In this document: one piece after another, positions 35,490-45,587 of the stretch
Layout: each line of letters starts with the position of its first letter
Numbering within the stretch: the stretch's first letter is position 1
From: an uncultured Methanobrevibacter sp.
GTDB taxonomy: Archaea; Methanobacteriota; Methanobacteria; Methanobacteriales; Methanobacteriaceae
Length of the DNA stretch: 57,207 nt
Direction: 5' to 3'
NCBI RefSeq assembly: GCF_902788255.1
Contig: NZ_CADAJR010000020.1
Coordinates: 1 to 57,207, forward strand
Notes under the pieces: model-generated
The model's input: only the letters and a program-made list of their open reading frames with translations
What the model was told of the DNA's origin: nothing
Databases searched by the model: none
Position numbers and translations under genes: made by a program

Positions 35490-35820
35490 CAAAAATAAAT
35501 CATTGAATAATTCATCTTGTAATCATATATATATTCTATTTTTTTATATTTAATATTAACTATATTATCTTAAAAATATTCATTTATTTTAATTCTTTAT
35601 TAAATTTCTTTAATCAATAAAAAATCTTTTTTATATCAATTAAATTTTAATTGATATTACTATATTTATCATCGATAGATGCAATTGGTAGGAATTATTT
35701 TAGTAACTTTAATTTACTAAAATAGAAAACTTTTTATATATAATACTTATAATAAATATTTAAATAGTATATGAAACTTAATTTTTTAATGATAGATTAA
35801 ATACGAAGTGAGGTTTGTTT
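35490..35820 (+). promoter_or_regulatory. lonB promoter region with inverted repeat
   Basis: A TTTTAGTA (35698-35705) / TACTAAAA (35715-35722) inverted repeat lies just before a TATA box (TTTTTATATA, about 35731-35740). A GTGAGGT ribosome site precedes the ATG at 35821. The repeat overlaps the position where an archaeal TFB/TBP complex would sit. The rest of the region is AT-rich without genes. Confidence 0.55.
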
Positions 35821-37800
35821 ATGAAATTTGAAGAAAACGAGCCAATTGAAGGCTCCTCTGAAGAAGTAATCGTTGAACCAGAAATCGAAGAAGCTGGTGA
35901 TGGTGAAGAAACCAAACTTATGTTAGATTATAATAATATCAAAAGCTCACAGGATATTGAAGTTCCACCTTTATTAATTGATCAGGTTATTGGACATGAA
36001 GAGTCCATTGAAACAATTAAAAAAGCAGCAAAACAAAGAAGGAATGTTTTGCTTATTGGTGATCCTGGTGTTGGAAAATCAATGCTTGCAAAAGGTATGG
36101 CACAGATATTGCCTCATGAAGTTCTTCAAGATGTTTTAGTATACCCTAATATGGAAGACAACAACCACCCATTAATAAGAACAGTCCCTGCTGGTGAAGG
36201 TAAAAAGATTGTAAGAGCAACAAAAGGCTCTGCAAAGGGACATGAAGAAAGAAAAACAATTATAACCATGTTTGCAATTGGGGGAATTTTGGTAATCGGA
36301 TTCATGTATGGAAGATTACTTGAATCAATCATTGCGGCAGCATTAATCTTACTCATATCAATACAAATCAAACCAAAAACCAACAATATGTCTCCAAAGT
36401 TATTGGTAAATAATGAGGAATCAAGATTTGCACCATTTATGGATGCAACAGGTGCTCATGCAGGAGCGCTTTTAGGAGATGTACGTCACGACCCATACCA
36501 ATCTGGAGGATTAGGTACTCCTGCACATGAACGTGTAGAAGCGGGAATGATTCACAAGGCAAATAAGGGAGTTTTATACATTGACGAAATAGGTACAATG
36601 AGCATGAAAACCCAGCAGGAACTATTATCTGCAATGCAGGAAAAACAATATGCCATTACCGGTCAAAGTGAAAACTCAAGTGGTGCTATGGTAAGGTCCC
36701 AGGCAGTACCATGTGACTTTGTACTTGTAGCTTCAGGAAACCTTCAGGTATTGGAAGGAATGCATATAGCAATGAGATCAAGGATAAGAGGATACGGTTA
36801 CGAAGTATTCATGAAGGATTACATGGATGATACAACTGAAAACAGGGAAAAATTAGTCCAATTCGTAGCTCAGGAAGTTAAAAATGATGGAAGAATTCCT
36901 CACTTTGCTCCAGATGCACTGGATGAAATCATTATGGAAGCAAAAAGAAGATCTGGTAAGCAAAATGCATTGACTTTAAGATTACGTGATTTAGGTGGAT
37001 TAGTAAGGTCTGCAGGGGATGTAGCTATTGAAAAAGGTGCTGAAATCGTAACTGCAGAACATGTTGTTGAAGCTAAAAGATTCGCAAGAACCCTTGAACA
37101 GCAAATCGCTGACAGGTCCATAATGCAAAGAAAAGACTACAGTATGGTATCCGCTGAAGGTGGAAGGATTGGTCTTGTGAATGGACTTGCAGTAATCGGT
37201 GACAGAAGCGGTATTGTATCACCTATTGCGGCTGAAGCTGCACCTACCCAATCAAAAAGCGGTGGTCAGATTATAGCTACTGGTAAATTAGGTGAAATCG
37301 CTCAGGAATCTGTTCAAAACGTTAGTGCATTAATTAAAAAATACACCAACAAGGATATCTCTCAATATGATATTCACGTTCAGTTCATACAGACATATGA
37401 TGGGGTTGAGGGTGACTCAGCCAGTGTAAGTATTGCAACTGCGGTTATATCTGCTATTGAGGAAATTCCAATTGACCAGACTGTTGCACTGACTGGATCA
37501 CTTAATGTTCGTGGAGATGTAATGCCTATTGGTGGAGCGACTGCTAAAATTGAAGCGGCTGCAGAAGCTGGAATGAAAAAGGTATTGATTCCTAAATCAA
37601 ACTTAAAAGATGTCATGATTGAGAAAAAATATGAAGACATGATTGAAATCATTCCAACCGAAACCTTAAGTGATGTTTTGGAAAACATTTTGATTAGTGG
37701 ATCAAACAAGGATAAACTGATTGAAAAAATGAAAAACATCGGTTCTAAAGTTGCCGATAAGGTTCCGCAAACAAATATCAATAATCCAACAACCAACTAG
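35821..37800 (+). CDS. lonB: Archaeal membrane-anchored ATP-dependent protease LonB
   Basis: A 659-residue LonB. The start at ATG 35821 was chosen over an upstream TTG because GTGAGGT lies at proper spacing. The ATPase has Walker A GDPGVGKS (80-87) and Walker B LYIDEIGT. Two membrane helices (about residues 145-190) are inserted between, as in all archaeal LonB. The protease domain has the Ser533/Lys576 dyad ([10 protein letters not shown] and [10 protein letters not shown]), 43 residues apart as in Lon. It degrades misfolded and regulatory proteins at the membrane. A 10-bp terminator stem follows, with the stop codon TAG as its loop. Confidence 0.97.
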   Translation: MKFEENEPIEGSSEEVIVEPEIEEAGDGEETKLMLDYNNIKSSQDIEVPPLLIDQVIGHEESIETIKKAAKQRRNVLLIGDPGVGKSMLAKGMAQILPHEVLQDVLVYPNMEDNNHPLIRTVPAGEGKKIVRATKGSAKGHEERKTIITMFAIGGILVIGFMYGRLLESIIAAALILLISIQIKPKTNNMSPKLLVNNEESRFAPFMDATGAHAGALLGDVRHDPYQSGGLGTPAHERVEAGMIHKANKGVLYIDEIGTMSMKTQQELLSAMQEKQYAITGQSENSSGAMVRSQAVPCDFVLVASGNLQVLEGMHIAMRSRIRGYGYEVFMKDYMDDTTENREKLVQFVAQEVKNDGRIPHFAPDALDEIIMEAKRRSGKQNALTLRLRDLGGLVRSAGDVAIEKGAEIVTAEHVVEAKRFARTLEQQIADRSIMQRKDYSMVSAEGGRIGLVNGLAVIGDRSGIVSPIAAEAAPTQSKSGGQIIATGKLGEIAQESVQNVSALIKKYTNKDISQYDIHVQFIQTYDGVEGDSASVSIATAVISAIEEIPIDQTVALTGSLNVRGDVMPIGGATAKIEAAAEAGMKKVLIPKSNLKDVMIEKKYEDMIEIIPTETLSDVLENILISGSNKDKLIEKMKNIGSKVADKVPQTNINNPTTN

Positions 37801-37830
37801 GTTGGTTGTTTTTCCACTATTTTTTATTAT
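37788..37830 (+). terminator. Terminator of lonB with the stop codon as loop
   Basis: AACAACCAAC (37788-37797) and GTTGGTTGTT (37801-37810) pair perfectly, with TAG as the loop, followed by a T-run. Confidence 0.9.
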
Positions 37831-38012
37831 TTTTTTGTTATTTTAATATATGTTAAAAAAATTATATTATTTTTATTAATCTATAATTTTATTGAATCTT
37901 TTTTAATTTTTATCTTTTAGTTTAAACAATATTTGTTTTTTTTGTTTGATGGTGTGTAAAAAAATATATTATTTTTTAAAACATTAAATATGAGTAAAAC
38001 CAATATTAATTT

Positions 38013-39428
38013 ATGGTAGTAAAAGCTAGGTTATTTGTTGCAAAGGTGTCCAGTAAAGTTGCAACCCAACTTTCAAAAATAGGTCCTGGAGCAGGTAAGA
38101 ATATTCCAGGTTATGTATTTTCAAAAGTTGGGGGTAAACAGTCAGTTTCAGATATCGCAAAGGACTTGAAGTTGGGTTCAGTTTTGATAACTGGAACTAA
38201 TGGTAAAACCACTACTACTACGTTACTTATAAAATTAATGTCTAAAGACCTTCAAATTAGAAAAAGTTTTGAAAACAATACTGTACATTCAATTATTACA
38301 GCAATCCTAAACCAAAAAGGAGATTTGGGAATCTTTGAATATGGAATTCGTAATCTGGAATATGGAATTCCTGATACTGTTCAAAAATTAATTGATCCTA
38401 TTGGGGTTGTCTATACAACAATCTCTGAAGAGCACACTGTTGTAAATGGTGTAAAAAATCCATTTTTATCTTATTATCGTGCCAAAATTTTATTGTCAAA
38501 GGAAATGACTGACGGGGTTATTGTTACCAATTGTGACGATCCAAGAACTGCGTTTATCGGCATCAGCAAAAATGATATTCCTATAAACTATTATGGAATC
38601 GAATGTGATGATGTTGTTGACTTGCTTGGAAGTACTGTTAAATGTCCTAACTGTGGTGAACTTTTAGAATATTCTAAACATACCTTGAACCATCGTGGAG
38701 TCTATTCATGTAAATGTGGATTCAAACGCCCGGAACCTGATGTCAAATTGGCCGATATAGAATTTAATGAGGATAATTGGAAATTACATATTGTTGGTGA
38801 TTTATTTAATTATTTTGCATCCAAAAATGTTCAGTTTGATGTGAATGTTGTAGTTCCTCCTTTCGGATTTCATAATATCTACAACATACTGGCTTCAGTC
38901 ACTGCATATGTGACTTTCACTCCAAAGCTTGACAACATTGAAAAGAATATTATGGATGTTTTCAATAATATTGACATGTCCTTTGTTCCGCCTGGAAGAT
39001 TTGAAGTCATTAAATACAATGGCAAAAACATTGGAATGGGACAGGGAGACAATGGGGATGCAGTAAGCATCAACGTCAATCTTATGAACCAGTATATTGA
39101 CGGAGACCTTGAGTTCATCTATACGACTCCTGATGCTGAAGAGGATGATATCTTCAACAGTCATTATGAAGTCATTAAAAAGATTAATCCTAAACATGTT
39201 ATTGTTATTCCGGGAAGAAAATCAGTTGAAAAGGCTGAGGAGTATTGTAACATTATTAAAAAGGATTTTGATTCAGTTGATTTTTATCCTATTTCCTATG
39301 AGAATTTGGATGAAAGAATAAGTAAGGTCGCCGAGTTGGCTAAAAATTCAAGCTATGATAATGTTATTTTAACCGGATGCGGTGAAGAATTCGCATTCTG
39401 GGAAAGTGTGAAAAGGAATTTTGATTAA
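38013..39428 (+). CDS. MurT-like Mur ligase (pseudomurein biosynthesis)
   Basis: A 471-residue Mur ligase of the MurT type. The ATP-binding GTNGKTTTTT is at residues 61-70. A zinc-ribbon insert begins with Cys211/Cys214 (CPNCGELLEYSKH, later SCKCGFKRPEP), and a C-terminal MurT-type domain includes FVPPGRFEVIKYNGK. In Firmicutes MurT pairs with GatD to amidate lipid II; in Methanobacteriales such ligases are linked to pseudomurein peptide assembly. No GatD gene is adjacent here. The exact reaction remains inference. Confidence 0.9.
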   Translation: MVVKARLFVAKVSSKVATQLSKIGPGAGKNIPGYVFSKVGGKQSVSDIAKDLKLGSVLITGTNGKTTTTTLLIKLMSKDLQIRKSFENNTVHSIITAILNQKGDLGIFEYGIRNLEYGIPDTVQKLIDPIGVVYTTISEEHTVVNGVKNPFLSYYRAKILLSKEMTDGVIVTNCDDPRTAFIGISKNDIPINYYGIECDDVVDLLGSTVKCPNCGELLEYSKHTLNHRGVYSCKCGFKRPEPDVKLADIEFNEDNWKLHIVGDLFNYFASKNVQFDVNVVVPPFGFHNIYNILASVTAYVTFTPKLDNIEKNIMDVFNNIDMSFVPPGRFEVIKYNGKNIGMGQGDNGDAVSINVNLMNQYIDGDLEFIYTTPDAEEDDIFNSHYEVIKKINPKHVIVIPGRKSVEKAEEYCNIIKKDFDSVDFYPISYENLDERISKVAELAKNSSYDNVILTGCGEEFAFWESVKRNFD

Positions 39429-39904
39429 ATTACCTTTTCATTTGCTATTTTTTCAATGATTTGGTAAAACTTATCATTGTTTTTTTCTATCTTTTCAAAC
39501 TTGGAATCGATACTGCAGTTGCAGGTATCTGATTTTCCTATTATATATTCATCAGATCCTTTTTTGATTAGAATTCCGAACAGTATTTCCTGTTCATCAG
39601 CATATTTTTCAAATTCTTCCTTGCTTAACTGCAGACTGTAATCCTCATGTGAAAAGATGTCGCATTCATTAATGATAGGCATGAATGTCATCATGCCCAA
39701 TGGAAGATAGATATTCTCCTTTTCATGAATTTTTAAAAGTCTTTCTTCATAGGAGTCCTCGTCACCGATGCCATATCCCTCGATTTCAAGGATGTTGTTG
39801 GTTCCCATGTGTCCGTCATCATCAATCAGAAATGCAAGCAAATTGGGGTCCACATAATTATTGCATGTAGACCTAATATTTTTAATAGTTTCATTAAGAT
39901 TCAT
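39425..39904 (-). CDS. Protein of unknown function coupled to the ADP-ribosylglycohydrolase
   Basis: A 159-residue soluble acidic protein, started at MNLNETIK because that ATG overlaps the stop of the upstream glycohydrolase gene by 11 bases. It has an acidic mid-region (IDDDGHMGTNN...GDEDSYEERLL) and a C-terminal part with CNCSIDSKFEKIEK. I do not recognise a family. Co-translation with the ADP-ribosylglycohydrolase suggests they function together. It is convergent with the MurT-like gene. Confidence 0.65.
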   Translation of the reverse strand: MNLNETIKNIRSTCNNYVDPNLLAFLIDDDGHMGTNNILEIEGYGIGDEDSYEERLLKIHEKENIYLPLGMMTFMPIINECDIFSHEDYSLQLSKEEFEKYADEQEILFGILIKKGSDEYIIGKSDTCNCSIDSKFEKIEKNNDKFYQIIEKIANEKVI

Positions 39905-40799
39905 CACAAAATGCCTCGTATCTTTCACATAATTCAAGTACTTCCTCAATTCTATAAATTTGATTAACCCAATCTATAGGAATTGAATCAAAACCGTAGT
40001 ATATTCCCGCAAGTCCACCACATATTGCAGCTGTGGTGTCTGTATCCAAACCTATATTCACCGCTTCCAGCACCGCATCAGCATAATTGTCTGTGTTTAA
40101 CAGGCTGTGTACTACAACCTCAAAGGTGGAGATGACATATCCCTTGCCGGAAACTCTCTCCAAATCATTGTTGAATATTTTTTCGAAGTGGACGAGTTCG
40201 GGTGAGCCTTTGTAATGCTCCTTGATCTTGTCGCATGCTGAAAAGATGTGCTCCTCCATAGTCAAATCCTCATTTTCAATCATTGACCTGGCCATTTCAA
40301 TGTATAAGACGCATGCAATTTTGGATCTTGGATGGGTATGGGTCAGTCCGGAAACGTTTTCAATGATTTCATAATCAATATCCTTGATGTAGGCCAGCGG
40401 AAGAATTCTCATAAGAGAACCGTTACCGTTGTCCCTCTCTCCACTGCATCCTGATTTTAAAGCAGGAGTTCCAGTGGTATATCTTGATATTGCCCTGCTG
40501 ACGGTGGCGCCACAATCAAAGGTGAAATGTCCTTGCATATATTTTCCATTGTTATACCATTCCACAAACTTGTCCATCATGTCATCATAATCTATGCCCT
40601 GCTTTTGAACGATACTGTGCATTGTAGCGATTGCCATTGCCGAATCATCAGACCAAGTTCCTGGAGGTTGATTATGGGTTCCATAACCTTCCATGCGGGT
40701 AACTGGATGTTCCATGAGTTCGCCTCTGGTTTGGAACTCAACGGGAACACCAAGTGCATCCCCAACAATTAAACCTGTCATTCCGTCTTTAACTTTCAT
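39894..40799 (-). CDS. ADP-ribosylglycohydrolase family protein
   Basis: A 301-residue all-alpha ADP-ribosylglycohydrolase (ARH/DraG family). Visible metal-binding motifs are GDALGVPVEF, GTWSDDSAMAIA and GLDTDTTAAICGGLAG near the C-terminus, which bind two Mg ions. It would cleave ADP-ribose from proteins, or from nucleic acid or small acceptors. The paired protein downstream is unknown. A role with DNA repair, nitrogenase-type control or toxin defence cannot be chosen from the sequence. Confidence 0.9.
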   Translation of the reverse strand: MKVKDGMTGLIVGDALGVPVEFQTRGELMEHPVTRMEGYGTHNQPPGTWSDDSAMAIATMHSIVQKQGIDYDDMMDKFVEWYNNGKYMQGHFTFDCGATVSRAISRYTTGTPALKSGCSGERDNGNGSLMRILPLAYIKDIDYEIIENVSGLTHTHPRSKIACVLYIEMARSMIENEDLTMEEHIFSACDKIKEHYKGSPELVHFEKIFNNDLERVSGKGYVISTFEVVVHSLLNTDNYADAVLEAVNIGLDTDTTAAICGGLAGIYYGFDSIPIDWVNQIYRIEEVLELCERYEAFCDES

Positions 40800-40872
40800 A
40801 ATTATATTTATGTGGCTTATGATAATTAATTGTGTCTATTTTTATTAGGAATCAGTTACAAATTTAACACTG

Positions 40873-41370
40873 ATGAGAGAAATAACACTTCGGCATTGGA
40901 GAGGATCCGATGCGGAATGCCTGTATCACTTTGCTAAGAACCCTAAAATAGGACCTATTGCGGGATGGCCACCTCATCAAAGTGTGGAGGAGAGCCTAAC
41001 TATTATTAAAACCGTATTTTCTCGTCAAGAGTGCTATGCGGTTGTTAAAGGCGAAATTCCTATAGGGTGTGCTGAACTCCTGATTCATCCAAACGGCAAT
41101 CACTGGTGGGGTGAAGGTTCTGCAGAACTCGGATATTGGATTGCGGAGGAATATCAGCTCAGAGGTTATGCAACCGAAGCGTGTGGAATATTGATTGAAA
41201 GGGCATTCAATGATTTAGGTATAAAACGGATTTTTGCAACTTTTAAACAGGAAAATGTTGCTTCTAAAAGAGTATTGGAAAAATTGGGATTTAGGTATTA
41301 TGATGAACTGAATAATGTTGACTATCTAAATCGCCCATTCCGTGAAATCGCAATGATTTTAGAAAAATAA
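40873..41370 (+). CDS. GNAT-family N-acetyltransferase (RimJ/RimL-like)
   Basis: A 165-residue GNAT. The acetyl-CoA-binding motif is YWIAEEYQLRGYATEAC (Q-x-x-G-x-A), followed by IKRIFATFKQENVASKRVLEKLGF, the standard RimJ/Acetyltransf_3 C-terminal part. The N-terminus (MREITLRHWRGSDAECLY) is also typical. It may acetylate proteins, peptides or small amines. It is transcribed apart from the adjacent divergent gene, with 29 bp to the next plus-strand gene, so the two may share a transcript. Confidence 0.9.
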   Translation: MREITLRHWRGSDAECLYHFAKNPKIGPIAGWPPHQSVEESLTIIKTVFSRQECYAVVKGEIPIGCAELLIHPNGNHWWGEGSAELGYWIAEEYQLRGYATEACGILIERAFNDLGIKRIFATFKQENVASKRVLEKLGFRYYDELNNVDYLNRPFREIAMILEK

Positions 41371-41399
41371 TTATATTAAAAAGGTATTAATTTTAACTA

Positions 41400-41768
41400 A
41401 TGACAAGAATATGTAAAAAGTGCGGATTCGAAAACCAGGATGATTATGATTTTTGTGCCAAATGCGGCACTCCTTTGGTTGAAGGCCTACAGCCTAATCA
41501 GGTTTATGTCTATAAGGCTGACCAGCTGCAGATAAACAAAAAGGCAATAGTTGCAGCTTACATCATAACAATATTTTTATCCTGGAGTGGTTTTGTTGTT
41601 GGATTGATTTCAAAACAGACCAATTTGGCAGTTTTTACTTTCTTCGGATTTTTCATGCCGTTTTACCTTGTTCAGTCACGCCATCCAACATTGAGAAAGC
41701 ATGGTTTGGTAATGATGATGATTTCACTTGTAGGTGTGGGTCTTTCATTTTACGTTATGCTTCACTAG
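41400..41768 (+). CDS. Zinc-ribbon membrane protein
   Basis: A 122-residue protein. An N-terminal zinc ribbon (ICKKCGFENQDDYDFCAKCGTPL) is followed by three membrane segments (IVAAYIITIFLSWSGFVVGLI, TFFGFFMPFYLV, VMMMISLVGVGLSFYVM). This layout is common in Methanobacteriales (zinc-ribbon domain-containing proteins) with unknown function. Its stop codon overlaps that of the convergent gene inside a CTAG. Confidence 0.75.
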   Translation: MTRICKKCGFENQDDYDFCAKCGTPLVEGLQPNQVYVYKADQLQINKKAIVAAYIITIFLSWSGFVVGLISKQTNLAVFTFFGFFMPFYLVQSRHPTLRKHGLVMMMISLVGVGLSFYVMLH

Positions 41769-42277
41769 ACAATGAAGAAATTTATTTTTCCGATTAGGAT
41801 TTGTATTGGGATTTGGAAGATGTTCATTCCGTCCTGAGCCATTGCAGTATCTATCGCATCTCCTCTGGACATTGTACCCTGTACATTATCGTTTCCAGCA
41901 TATCCGTTATATGCATCGTTTGCACGAATATCATCCACAATGCTTCCGCCGAATATTGCCTCTGCCGCATCGCTTGTTATTCTGACGACAAGATGTGGTG
42001 AAATGTGGTATGTATACTCCATTATCTCACGGGCTGCGCCATAAGGGTCATCCGGATCGTTGATGTGGACATTATGCAATGTTTGACCCTCTGCATTGAC
42101 GGAATTTCCAGGATAAATCCATTCAAAACCTGCAAGAGAAAATGTTGCGGCCATATCGATACTTGCATCTTCACCAGTGTCCTCACATACGATTAAAACA
42201 GGGCTTACCAATGTTGATGCCAGAAATACAACTATAACTGCCACAATCGCTATAAGTATCAAATGTATTTTATTCAT
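41765..42277 (-). CDS. Single-pass membrane protein of unknown function
   Basis: A 170-residue protein with an N-terminal membrane segment (HLILIAIVAVIVVFLASTLV) and an extracellular domain containing SLAGFEWIYPGNSVNAEGQTL and RITSDAAEAIFGGSIVDDIRAN, then GTMSRGDAIDTAMAQDG. I do not recognise a family. It is monocistronic, divergent from prs, with 90 bp of AT-rich promoter DNA between. Confidence 0.65.
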   Translation of the reverse strand: MNKIHLILIAIVAVIVVFLASTLVSPVLIVCEDTGEDASIDMAATFSLAGFEWIYPGNSVNAEGQTLHNVHINDPDDPYGAAREIMEYTYHISPHLVVRITSDAAEAIFGGSIVDDIRANDAYNGYAGNDNVQGTMSRGDAIDTAMAQDGMNIFQIPIQILIGKINFFIV

Positions 42278-42367
42278 ATTAACATTTTATAATCATTTAA
42301 ATATTAATACTTAACTTTTTTAATTATTAGAAACATATATTATACCATATAAATTTTTGGTGATAAT

Positions 42368-43282
42368 GTGATTATAGGCGGTTCATCTTCTCAAGATTTA
42401 GCGGCTCATGTTGCAAAGGAGCTTTCAGAAGAATTATGTTATGTCGAAACTCGTAAGTTTCCGGATGGAGAAAGATATTTAAGGATTGATGGGGAAATTG
42501 AAGACGAAGTAACCGTCATTCAGTCAACCGGATATCCTCAGGATGAAAATCTGATGGAACTCTTGTTCATCATATCCAACCTTAAGGATTTGGGGGCAAA
42601 GAAGGTCAGAGTTGTTGTTCCTTACCTAGGTTATGCAAGGCAGGAAAAACGCTTCAATCCTGGAGAGACAGTCTCAGCAAAAATTGTTTGTAATTTGATT
42701 CAGGCCGCAGGTGCCGATGAGTTCATTACATTTAACATTCATGAGGAATGTGTACTCAATTTCTTTGACATTCCTGCAAGAAACGTCTCAGCAATGCCTG
42801 CAATTGCGGAATATCTTGACAAGAAATTCTTCAGAAAAGGCGGTGACAAACCATTGATTATTGCACCTGACAAAGGGGCATACGGTTTTGCACAGGAAAT
42901 TTCCGAAATCATCGGCTGTGACTGCACATATCTAACTAAAGTACGTTTAGGACCGGACAAGGTCGAAACCAAAATTGTAGATGTGAGATGCGATAGCGAA
43001 AGTGAAAATACCGTAAATGTTGATAGCGTAAAAGGAATGCATGCTATTATTGTTGATGATATCATAGCTACTGGAGGAACCATTGTAAATGCGATAAACA
43101 TTTTAAAACAGTATGGAGCCTCATCAGTGGATGTATGCTGTGTACACCCAATTCTGACCAACAATGGTGCTACAAGAATCTATGCGGCAGGCGCCAACAA
43201 GATCATTGGTACAAACAGTTTATCATCCGATACTTCACGTGTATCCCTTGCAAAATCAATTGCGGATGCACTGAGGGAATAA
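42368..43282 (+). CDS. prs: Ribose-phosphate pyrophosphokinase (PRPP synthetase)
   Basis: A 304-residue PRPP synthetase making the activated ribose used in nucleotide, histidine and methanopterin synthesis. Recognised motifs: FPDGERYLRI, VPYLGYARQEKRF, the ATP-flap region, and the PRPP loop AIIVDDIIATGGTI. Start is GTG with GGTGAT 6 bases upstream. Length is near the archaeal norm (about 285-305). It is the first gene of an operon with a small unknown gene and uvrB. Confidence 0.96.
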   Translation: MIIGGSSSQDLAAHVAKELSEELCYVETRKFPDGERYLRIDGEIEDEVTVIQSTGYPQDENLMELLFIISNLKDLGAKKVRVVVPYLGYARQEKRFNPGETVSAKIVCNLIQAAGADEFITFNIHEECVLNFFDIPARNVSAMPAIAEYLDKKFFRKGGDKPLIIAPDKGAYGFAQEISEIIGCDCTYLTKVRLGPDKVETKIVDVRCDSESENTVNVDSVKGMHAIIVDDIIATGGTIVNAINILKQYGASSVDVCCVHPILTNNGATRIYAAGANKIIGTNSLSSDTSRVSLAKSIADALRE

Positions 43283-43283
43283 A

Positions 43284-43574
43284 ATGGATAAAGAAGCTAT
43301 TAAAAAGGAACTTGTGGACAAGTCAAACACTATCCTGGAAAAGTATAGTGAACCTGATGTTGTTGATGACGTATCCGTCATGAACATGGCTGGAAAAACC
43401 GTATTTTTAGGTTCTTTGAAGGTTTTCAATACTGAAGTTATTCCAAATGTCATAAAGGATTTGGAAAAGAACCTGAAAGGTTATGGACAGCTTGTTGTAA
43501 GGGACCAGAGGGTCACTCCATGCTGTTCTCCAAGTTATACACACATTAGTTTCAATGTTACAATCTTAAACTAG
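43284..43574 (+). CDS. Small unknown protein between prs and uvrB
   Basis: A 96-residue acidic protein, starting one base after prs stops and ending five bases before uvrB starts. It reads [15 protein letters not shown]...[18 protein letters not shown], then [23 protein letters not shown] and a conserved-looking [19 protein letters not shown] with an adjacent cysteine pair. I do not recognise a family. Tight packing suggests co-translation and a role in nucleotide metabolism or repair, which is inference. Confidence 0.75.
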   Translation: MDKEAIKKELVDKSNTILEKYSEPDVVDDVSVMNMAGKTVFLGSLKVFNTEVIPNVIKDLEKNLKGYGQLVVRDQRVTPCCSPSYTHISFNVTILN

Positions 43575-43579
43575 ATATC

Positions 43580-45547
43580 ATGAAGGAATTCAAACTCAAG
43601 TCCCCTTATAAACCATTGGGGGATCAACCAAAAGCCATTAATTCATTAGCCGAAGGCATAAACAATGGTGTGCGTGAACAGACACTTTTGGGAGTAACCG
43701 GTTCAGGTAAGACCTTTACAATGGCAAATGTCATTGAAAAAGTTCAAAAACCTACTCTTGTCATTTCACACAACAAGACTTTGGCTGCACAGCTCTATGA
43801 GGAGTTCAAGGAATTTTTCCCTGACAATGCAGTCGAATATTTTGTCAGCTATTATGATTATTATCAGCCTGAAGCATATGTGCCTCGTACAGACACTTTC
43901 ATCGATAAGGAGGCGTCAATCAACGATGACATTGATATAATGAGGCATTCCGCCACACAGTCCCTGCTTTCAAGGGATGATGTAATTGTTGTCAGTAGTG
44001 TAAGCTGTATCTACGGTATCGGTTCGCCTGACGATTATGGGGAGTTCGCTTTTGGTATTGCGGTTGGAGATATCTACGAACGTTCAGAGATTCTCTCCCG
44101 TTTGGTTTTCATGCAGTATGAACGAAATGATATTGAATTCGACCGTGGTCAGTTCAGGGTTCGTGGTGATGTGATTGAAATCAATCCGGTTCATGGAACT
44201 CCTCCGATAAGGATAGAGCTCTTCGGTGATGAGATCGATGCCATCAGCCTGATTGACAAAGTCACAGGCAAGAAAAAAGAATCACTTCAAAGATACATGA
44301 TTTTCCCTGCAAAACACTTTGTTGTCGGTCAGGACAAGATGGATGTTGCGCTGTCCAATATCAAGGAAGAACTGAATGAAAGGCTGGCCGAACTGAATGC
44401 CACAGGCAAATTGCTGGAAGCCCAGAGACTGGAGCAGAGGACTCGTTTTGATATTGAAATGCTTCAGGAAATGGGATACTGTCCGGGAGTAGAGAACTAT
44501 TCCATGCATCTTTCAGGGCGTAAATGGGGAGAAAAGCCATATTCCCTTTTGAAATATTTCCCTGATGACTTTTTGACAATAATTGATGAATCACACGTGA
44601 CCGTGCCTCAGATTCGTGGAATGTATAATGGGGACAGGGCACGTAAGGAGACTTTGGTTGAGCATGGATTCAGATTGCCTTCCGCAAAGGAAAACAGGCC
44701 TTTAAGATTTGATGAGTTTGAATCATCAGTAAACCAGGTCATCTATGTTTCAGCAACACCTGGTCAGTATGAACTTTCAAAATCTCGAAATGTTGTCGAG
44801 CAGATTATCCGTCCGACCGGTTTGGTGGATCCTGAAGTTTTAATCAGACCTGTTACCGGTCAGGTTGAGGATCTTCTTAAGGAAGTTAAGCTTACTGCCG
44901 AAAAGGATGAGAGGGTGCTTGTCACCACACTGACCAAGAGGATGGCCGAGGATTTAACCGATTACTATGCAAGAATCGGCGTCAAGGTAAGATACATGCA
45001 CTCTGAAATCGATACTTTGGAGCGTATTGACATCGTTGATGACTTGAGACGTGGTAAATTTGACGTGTTGGTTGGTGTAAACCTTTTAAGGGAAGGTTTG
45101 GACCTGCCGGAGGTGTCTCTGGTAGCCATTCTTGATGCAGATAAGGAAGGATTTTTAAGAAACGAAACCTCACTTATACAGACCATCGGACGTGCTGCAA
45201 GAAACGTAAACGGCCGTGTAATCATGTATGTGGATGACATGACAGATTCCGTTAGAAATGCATATGACACCACACTCAAAAGGCGTAAGCTTCAGATGAA
45301 ATACAATGAAGTTCATGGTATCACTCCTAAATCAACCCAAAGAACCTTAAAAGAAAAACTTGCAGAGGAAGAGGAGAAATATAATGGCCTTACTGGTGCT
45401 GAAGTTGAAAAAATGCCTAAAGATGAGCTTCGTCTGTTAATCAAGGACCTTGAAAAGGACATGAAGGAGGCTGCAGCAAGACTTGATTTTGAACGTGCAG
45501 CCGAATTAAGAAACAAACTTTATGCATTGAAAGGTTTTGACAATTAA
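43580..45547 (+). CDS. uvrB: Excinuclease ABC subunit B
   Basis: A 655-residue UvrB. Walker A is GVTGSGKT (38-45), the beta-hairpin is [20 protein letters not shown], Walker B is IIDESHVT, and the C-terminal UvrC-binding UVR motif is [21 protein letters not shown]. Full length and all helicase motifs are intact. With UvrA (encoded at 47617) it performs nucleotide excision repair, a bacterial-type pathway gained by many methanogens. UvrC is not in the window. Confidence 0.98.
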   Translation: MKEFKLKSPYKPLGDQPKAINSLAEGINNGVREQTLLGVTGSGKTFTMANVIEKVQKPTLVISHNKTLAAQLYEEFKEFFPDNAVEYFVSYYDYYQPEAYVPRTDTFIDKEASINDDIDIMRHSATQSLLSRDDVIVVSSVSCIYGIGSPDDYGEFAFGIAVGDIYERSEILSRLVFMQYERNDIEFDRGQFRVRGDVIEINPVHGTPPIRIELFGDEIDAISLIDKVTGKKKESLQRYMIFPAKHFVVGQDKMDVALSNIKEELNERLAELNATGKLLEAQRLEQRTRFDIEMLQEMGYCPGVENYSMHLSGRKWGEKPYSLLKYFPDDFLTIIDESHVTVPQIRGMYNGDRARKETLVEHGFRLPSAKENRPLRFDEFESSVNQVIYVSATPGQYELSKSRNVVEQIIRPTGLVDPEVLIRPVTGQVEDLLKEVKLTAEKDERVLVTTLTKRMAEDLTDYYARIGVKVRYMHSEIDTLERIDIVDDLRRGKFDVLVGVNLLREGLDLPEVSLVAILDADKEGFLRNETSLIQTIGRAARNVNGRVIMYVDDMTDSVRNAYDTTLKRRKLQMKYNEVHGITPKSTQRTLKEKLAEEEEKYNGLTGAEVEKMPKDELRLLIKDLEKDMKEAAARLDFERAAELRNKLYALKGFDN

Positions 45548-45587
45548 TTTCACTAATTTTATATATTTTTTCAGATAAAATTTTTAA

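Noticed and set aside
37380-37796. Long minus-strand open frame opposite the lonB protease domain
   Set aside because: It mirrors the codon pattern of lonB and has low-complexity Ser/Ile-rich translation; it is a shadow of the real gene.
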